7,417 nt of DNA from Acidimicrobiales bacterium (GTDB taxonomy: Bacteria > Actinomycetota > Acidimicrobiia > Acidimicrobiales > Palsa-688): the NCBI GenBank assembly GCA_019241495.1, contig JAFAWZ010000092.1, positions 1-7,417 on the forward strand. The letters are read 5' to 3'. Positions 4,688 to 7,417 of the stretch are shown here, piece after piece. Made by a program: the position numbers and the translations under genes. How positions within the stretch are numbered: position 1 is the first letter of the stretch; each line of letters begins with the position of its first letter. The notes below the pieces were generated by a model. The model saw nothing but the letters and a program-made list of their open reading frames with translations, ran no database searches and was not told where the DNA came from.

Positions 4688-7102
4688 ATGCGCGCACCTC
4701 TTTCTTGGCTCCGGGACTACGCGCCGCTCGCCGCGCCCATTAGCAGGTTGGCTCAGATCCTCTCGGAGCTCGGGCTGGTCGTGGAAGGGATCGAAGAGGT
4801 CGGGGCCGGGCTCTCCGACGTCGTGGTCGCACGAGTACTGGACATCCGGCCCCATCCCCAAGCCGACCGCATCCGGTTGGTGGACGTGGACCCGGGCGAC
4901 GGCGGCCCCCTGCAGATCGTGTGCGGAGCGTGGAACTTCTCAGTCGGTGACATGGTTCCCCTGGCACCTGTCGGGGCGGTGCTCCCTGGCGAGTTCAAGA
5001 TCTCCCTCCGCAAGATGCGAGGTGAGGTATCGAACGGGATGCTGTGCTCGGCCCGCGAGCTCGACCTGCCCGAAGATCCCTCTGCCGCCGACGGGCTCAT
5101 GATCCTTCCCGGCGACGTGGCCCCCCCGGGAACCCCCCTGGCCGAAGCGCTGGATATCGAACCCGATGTCGTGTTCGATCTCGACGTCAGCCCCAACCGG
5201 CCTGATGCCCTGTGCATGGCGGGCATCGCCCGAGATGTCGCTGCCGTCCTGGGCGAAGCCTGGGCGGTGCCGGCCTGGCCTCCTCCCGTGGCGGTGGACC
5301 CGTCGCTACCGGCTGCGTCGGTGAAGGTCGAGGCGGGCGATCTCTGCCCTCGCTTTACCGGCACGATCCTCGAAGGTGTCCCGCGGGGGTCGTCGCCGGC
5401 GTGGCTGGCCCGGCGGCTGACCTTGGCCGGGATGCGGCCCATCAGCGCGGTGGTGGACGTGTCCAACTACGTGATGCTCGACGTGGGCCAGCCCAACCAT
5501 GCCTACGACCTCGGGGGGCTGGGTGGCGGCGGCATCCTGGTCCGCCGGGCCCGACCGGGCGAGCAGCTCGAGACCTTGGACGGGGCGCTCCGCTCCCTCC
5601 GGCCCGACGACTGCCTGATCTGCGCCTCGGACGACACCGCGGTCGGATTGGCCGGGATCATGGGGGGTTCGCGCGCCGAGATAGGCTCGTCGACCGATCG
5701 GGTCCTTCTCGAGGCGGCCTGGTTCTCCCCCCCGGCCATCGCCCGCACCGGCATTCGCCTTGGATTGCACTCCGAGGCGAGGGTTCGCTTCGAGCGAGGT
5801 GTCGATCCCGCGGTCGCAGACCTGGCGGTTGACCGCTTCGCCGCGCTGCTCGGCGCCACCACCGACGGGCTGCGGCGAGGTCCGACCACCGATGTCCGCG
5901 ACCCTTCCCTGCCCGCCCCGCCGTCGATCCAGCTGCGCACCGTCCGGGTCAACGCCATCCTGGGCACCTCGCTCGTAGATGACGACCTGGCCCACCTCCT
6001 CGAGCCCATCGGCTTCGCCGTTCGCCCCGACGGGCCGGGGCGGTTCTCCGTCGACGTCCCGACCTGGCGCCTGGAGGTCGCGCGCGAGATCGACCTGATC
6101 GAAGAGGTCGCCCGGATGTGGGGCTACCAGCGGATCGAGCGGACCGTACCGGCCGGGGCCCGCCAGCGGACCGGAGGTCTCGACCGCCGCCAACGCGAAC
6201 GACGCCTGGTCCGATCCGTTCTCACCGGTGCCGGCTTCGACGAGGCATGGACCACCACCTTCCTGGCCCCTGACGACCTCGGGCGGGCCGGTCTCGACCC
6301 GCCCGCGGTCGAAGTGGAGAACCCCCTCGACCGGTCGGAGTCGGTCCTGCGCTCCTCGCTTCTGCCCGGCTTGCTGAAGGCCCTGAAGTTCAACCTCGAT
6401 CGCCAGCTCGACGACCTGGCCTACTTCGAGCTGGGCCGGGTGTTCGCCCTGCCGGTCGGCGGCCCCGAGCTGCCGAGAGAGACCGTGCTGCCGAGAGAGA
6501 CCGAGCGGCTGGGAGTCGTGGTCCTGCCGTCAGGCGAAGGAAGGCAGGCAGCGGCCGCCTCGGTCGTGCGGGCATGGGTCTGGCTGCGAGACCGGCTCCG
6601 CCTGGAGGGTGCATCGATGGTGGCGGCCGCCGGGCCGGGCCTGCACGCCGGGCGGTCGGCCCGGCTGCTGGCCGGCGGCCTCGAGCTCGGCTACGTCGGA
6701 GAGGTCGATCCCGACGTCGCTACGGCCCACGGCTTGTCCGGTCGGGTCGGCTACCTCGACCTGTCGCTGGACGCTGTCCTCGAGGCGCCCCGCCAGCCCC
6801 GGCTGGCCCGTGACGTGAGCCGATACCCAGCCTCGGACATGGACCTGGCCTTCGTCACCCCGGACCCGGTGAGCGCCCAGGACCTGGCCGCCGCCCTCCG
6901 CCGGGCCGGCGGCGAGCTGCTCGAGGAGCTCGAGCTGTTCGACGTCTACCGCGGCGACACCATAGGGGAGGGCCGGCGGTCCCTCGCCTTCCGGGCCCGG
7001 TTCCGGGCCGGAGACCGTACCCTCGGCGAGCAGGAGCTGACCGCGCTACGCCAAGAGCTGATCGCCGCGGCCAGCGGGCTAGGGGGGACCCTCCGTACCT
7101 AG
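4688..7102 (+). CDS. pheT: Phenylalanyl-tRNA synthetase, beta subunit
   Basis: Beta subunit of phenylalanyl-tRNA synthetase, needed for tRNA-Phe recognition and for removing mischarged tyrosine. The 804 residues match the family length. The N-terminus MRAPLSWLRDYAP is typical. An OB-fold tRNA-binding domain follows (about 40-150, with DIRPHPQADRIRLVDVD). Next is the B3/4 editing domain (about 215-385, with RPISAVVDVSNYVMLDVGQP and NHAYD). The B5 domain (about 410-487) ends in DLIEEVARMWGYQRI. A catalytic-like core without synthetase active-site motifs fills about 490-695, and the ferredoxin-fold anticodon-binding domain (about 703-804) starts at RDVSRYPASDMDLAF. Within the core an 18-base tandem duplication gives two LPRET units. 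The ATG at 4688 has AGGA 6 bases upstream. The frame is open back into pheS, but that part is out of phase and not homologous. No frameshift was seen. Confidence 0.97.
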   Translation: MRAPLSWLRDYAPLAAPISRLAQILSELGLVVEGIEEVGAGLSDVVVARVLDIRPHPQADRIRLVDVDPGDGGPLQIVCGAWNFSVGDMVPLAPVGAVLPGEFKISLRKMRGEVSNGMLCSARELDLPEDPSAADGLMILPGDVAPPGTPLAEALDIEPDVVFDLDVSPNRPDALCMAGIARDVAAVLGEAWAVPAWPPPVAVDPSLPAASVKVEAGDLCPRFTGTILEGVPRGSSPAWLARRLTLAGMRPISAVVDVSNYVMLDVGQPNHAYDLGGLGGGGILVRRARPGEQLETLDGALRSLRPDDCLICASDDTAVGLAGIMGGSRAEIGSSTDRVLLEAAWFSPPAIARTGIRLGLHSEARVRFERGVDPAVADLAVDRFAALLGATTDGLRRGPTTDVRDPSLPAPPSIQLRTVRVNAILGTSLVDDDLAHLLEPIGFAVRPDGPGRFSVDVPTWRLEVAREIDLIEEVARMWGYQRIERTVPAGARQRTGGLDRRQRERRLVRSVLTGAGFDEAWTTTFLAPDDLGRAGLDPPAVEVENPLDRSESVLRSSLLPGLLKALKFNLDRQLDDLAYFELGRVFALPVGGPELPRETVLPRETERLGVVVLPSGEGRQAAAASVVRAWVWLRDRLRLEGASMVAAAGPGLHAGRSARLLAGGLELGYVGEVDPDVATAHGLSGRVGYLDLSLDAVLEAPRQPRLARDVSRYPASDMDLAFVTPDPVSAQDLAAALRRAGGELLEELELFDVYRGDTIGEGRRSLAFRARFRAGDRTLGEQELTALRQELIAAASGLGGTLRT
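6469..6504 (+). repeat. 18-base in-frame tandem duplication in pheT
   Basis: Two copies of an 18-base unit (6469-6486 and 6487-6504) differ only at the last base. They encode LPRETV then LPRETE, in a loop-like part of the PheT core after VFALPVGGPE. The frame is kept, so the protein is lengthened by six residues and not broken. The near identity suggests a recent duplication. Confidence 0.8.
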
Positions 7103-7121
7103 AGAGCGATCTGGGGGTTCG

Positions 7122-7166
7122 TTTGTGACGCGTAAGCCGCACCATTTGCGGATAGCGCGTCACAAA
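7122..7166. terminator. Extended hairpin between convergent genes, candidate bidirectional terminator
   Basis: Perfect 11-base arms TTTGTGACGCG (7122-7132) and CGCGTCACAAA (7156-7166) enclose a second stem, CCGCA (7137-7141) with TGCGG (7147-7151), closed by a 5-base loop. Four unpaired bases on each side separate the two stems. It starts 19 bases after the pheT stop and ends 24 bases from the stop of the convergent small gene, where a shared terminator would be expected. Neither side has a T-run, so it is not a textbook intrinsic terminator. An operator or other protein-binding palindrome remains possible. Confidence 0.5.
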
Positions 7167-7190
7167 GGCCAGCCGCGGGCAGCCGCCCTG

Positions 7191-7373
7191 TTACAAGCGG
7201 CGGATCCGGGCGATCCGCTCGGTCCGGTAGCTCGCCACCTTCGTGCTCCAGCTGTCGAGGGGCCGGGGTCGGTCGTTGCCGAAGAACGTGGTCAGCGGAC
7301 CCTCGAGGGCATAGGAGTCGGCCCCGTCGATCCGTTCGACTGATTCGTCGGTGAGGGTGATCTCGAAGGACAT
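7191..7373 (-). CDS. Small hypothetical protein, 60 residues, convergent to pheT
   Basis: I do not recognise a named family. The product starts MSFEITLTDESVERIDGADS and continues through YALEGPLTTFFGND, LDSWSTKVASYR and a basic end (TERIARIRRL). It is mixed acidic and basic, with alternating hydrophobic residues near the N-terminus that suggest beta strands. It has no signal peptide, membrane segment or cysteine. The motif-like layout (a DGADSYALEGPLTTFF core and a DSWSTKVASYR block) resembles short conserved hypothetical proteins of actinobacteria, but that is a memory-based impression. An in-frame TAG at 7391-7389, with no other start codon between it and 7373, makes the ATG at 7373 the only plausible start, so the gene is complete. 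No strong Shine-Dalgarno is seen; a GGGG lies just upstream. It runs towards pheT with an 88-base gap and is transcribed separately. Confidence 0.65.
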   Translation of the reverse strand: MSFEITLTDESVERIDGADSYALEGPLTTFFGNDRPRPLDSWSTKVASYRTERIARIRRL

Positions 7374-7417
7374 GACCCCATGGTGCGCCTACCCACCTGT
7401 GGAAAACCAGATCTCCA

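Noticed and set aside
5306..6193. Long open frame on the - strand (295 codons)
   Set aside because: Antisense to the conserved B3/4 and B5 domains of pheT, with no recognisable motif; a GC-driven shadow.
6470..6502. LPRET repeats as a sortase-like sorting signal
   Set aside because: The motif is not LPxTG, it is not at the C-terminus, and no hydrophobic segment follows. PheT is a cytoplasmic enzyme.
7122..7166. CRP/FNR-type operator based on TGTGA and TCACA
   Set aside because: The half-sites are far more than the usual 6 bases apart, with another stem between them. A hairpin explains the symmetry better.
7398..7408. Possible DnaA box (TTTTCCACA on the - strand)
   Set aside because: A single near-match at the window edge, with no cluster of boxes, AT-rich segment or dnaA/dnaN context, is expected by chance.

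Overview
This window is a high-GC bacterial chromosome segment carrying part of a conserved translation gene cluster: infC (IF-3), rpmI (L35), rplT (L20), a SpoU/TrmH-family RNA 2'-O-methyltransferase, a soluble PAS-histidine kinase, pheS and pheT, all on the + strand. A short convergent gene for an unrecognised 60-residue protein follows. The GC-rich third positions, GTG starts, the Pro/Ala/Thr-rich tail on IF-3 and the gene order suggest an actinobacterium, possibly of the Acidimicrobiia type. This taxonomic guess is inference from sequence style only.

Layout. Bases 1 to about 238 are not the normal upstream region of infC. They are a diverged, inverted piece of a second infC gene, open in frame on the - strand. 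It is fused head to head to the direct infC, which has lost its first residues and its own start. After infC come rpmI (999-1193) and rplT (1274-1675), each with a good Shine-Dalgarno sequence. The methyltransferase follows (about 1691 or 1760 to 2527). Its stop overlaps the ATG of the histidine kinase (2524-3588), whose stop overlaps the GTG of pheS (3585-4679). pheT (4688-7102) starts 8 bases later, with its Shine-Dalgarno overlapping the pheS stop. An extended hairpin (7122-7166) lies between pheT and the convergent small gene (7191-7373).

How the genes work together. IF-3, L35 and L20 serve initiation and large-subunit assembly. The methyltransferase modifies rRNA or tRNA. PheS and PheT form the alpha2beta2 phenylalanyl-tRNA synthetase. 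The odd member is the histidine kinase: it has no membrane segment, no response regulator is visible nearby, and 4-base overlaps on both sides tie its translation to the methyltransferase and pheS.

The points most worth a second look are the inverted infC chimera at the left edge, the histidine kinase embedded in the cluster, and the missing canonical start codon of the methyltransferase. I see no mobile element, CRISPR array, tRNA or rRNA gene. Apart from these points the window is ordinary housekeeping sequence.
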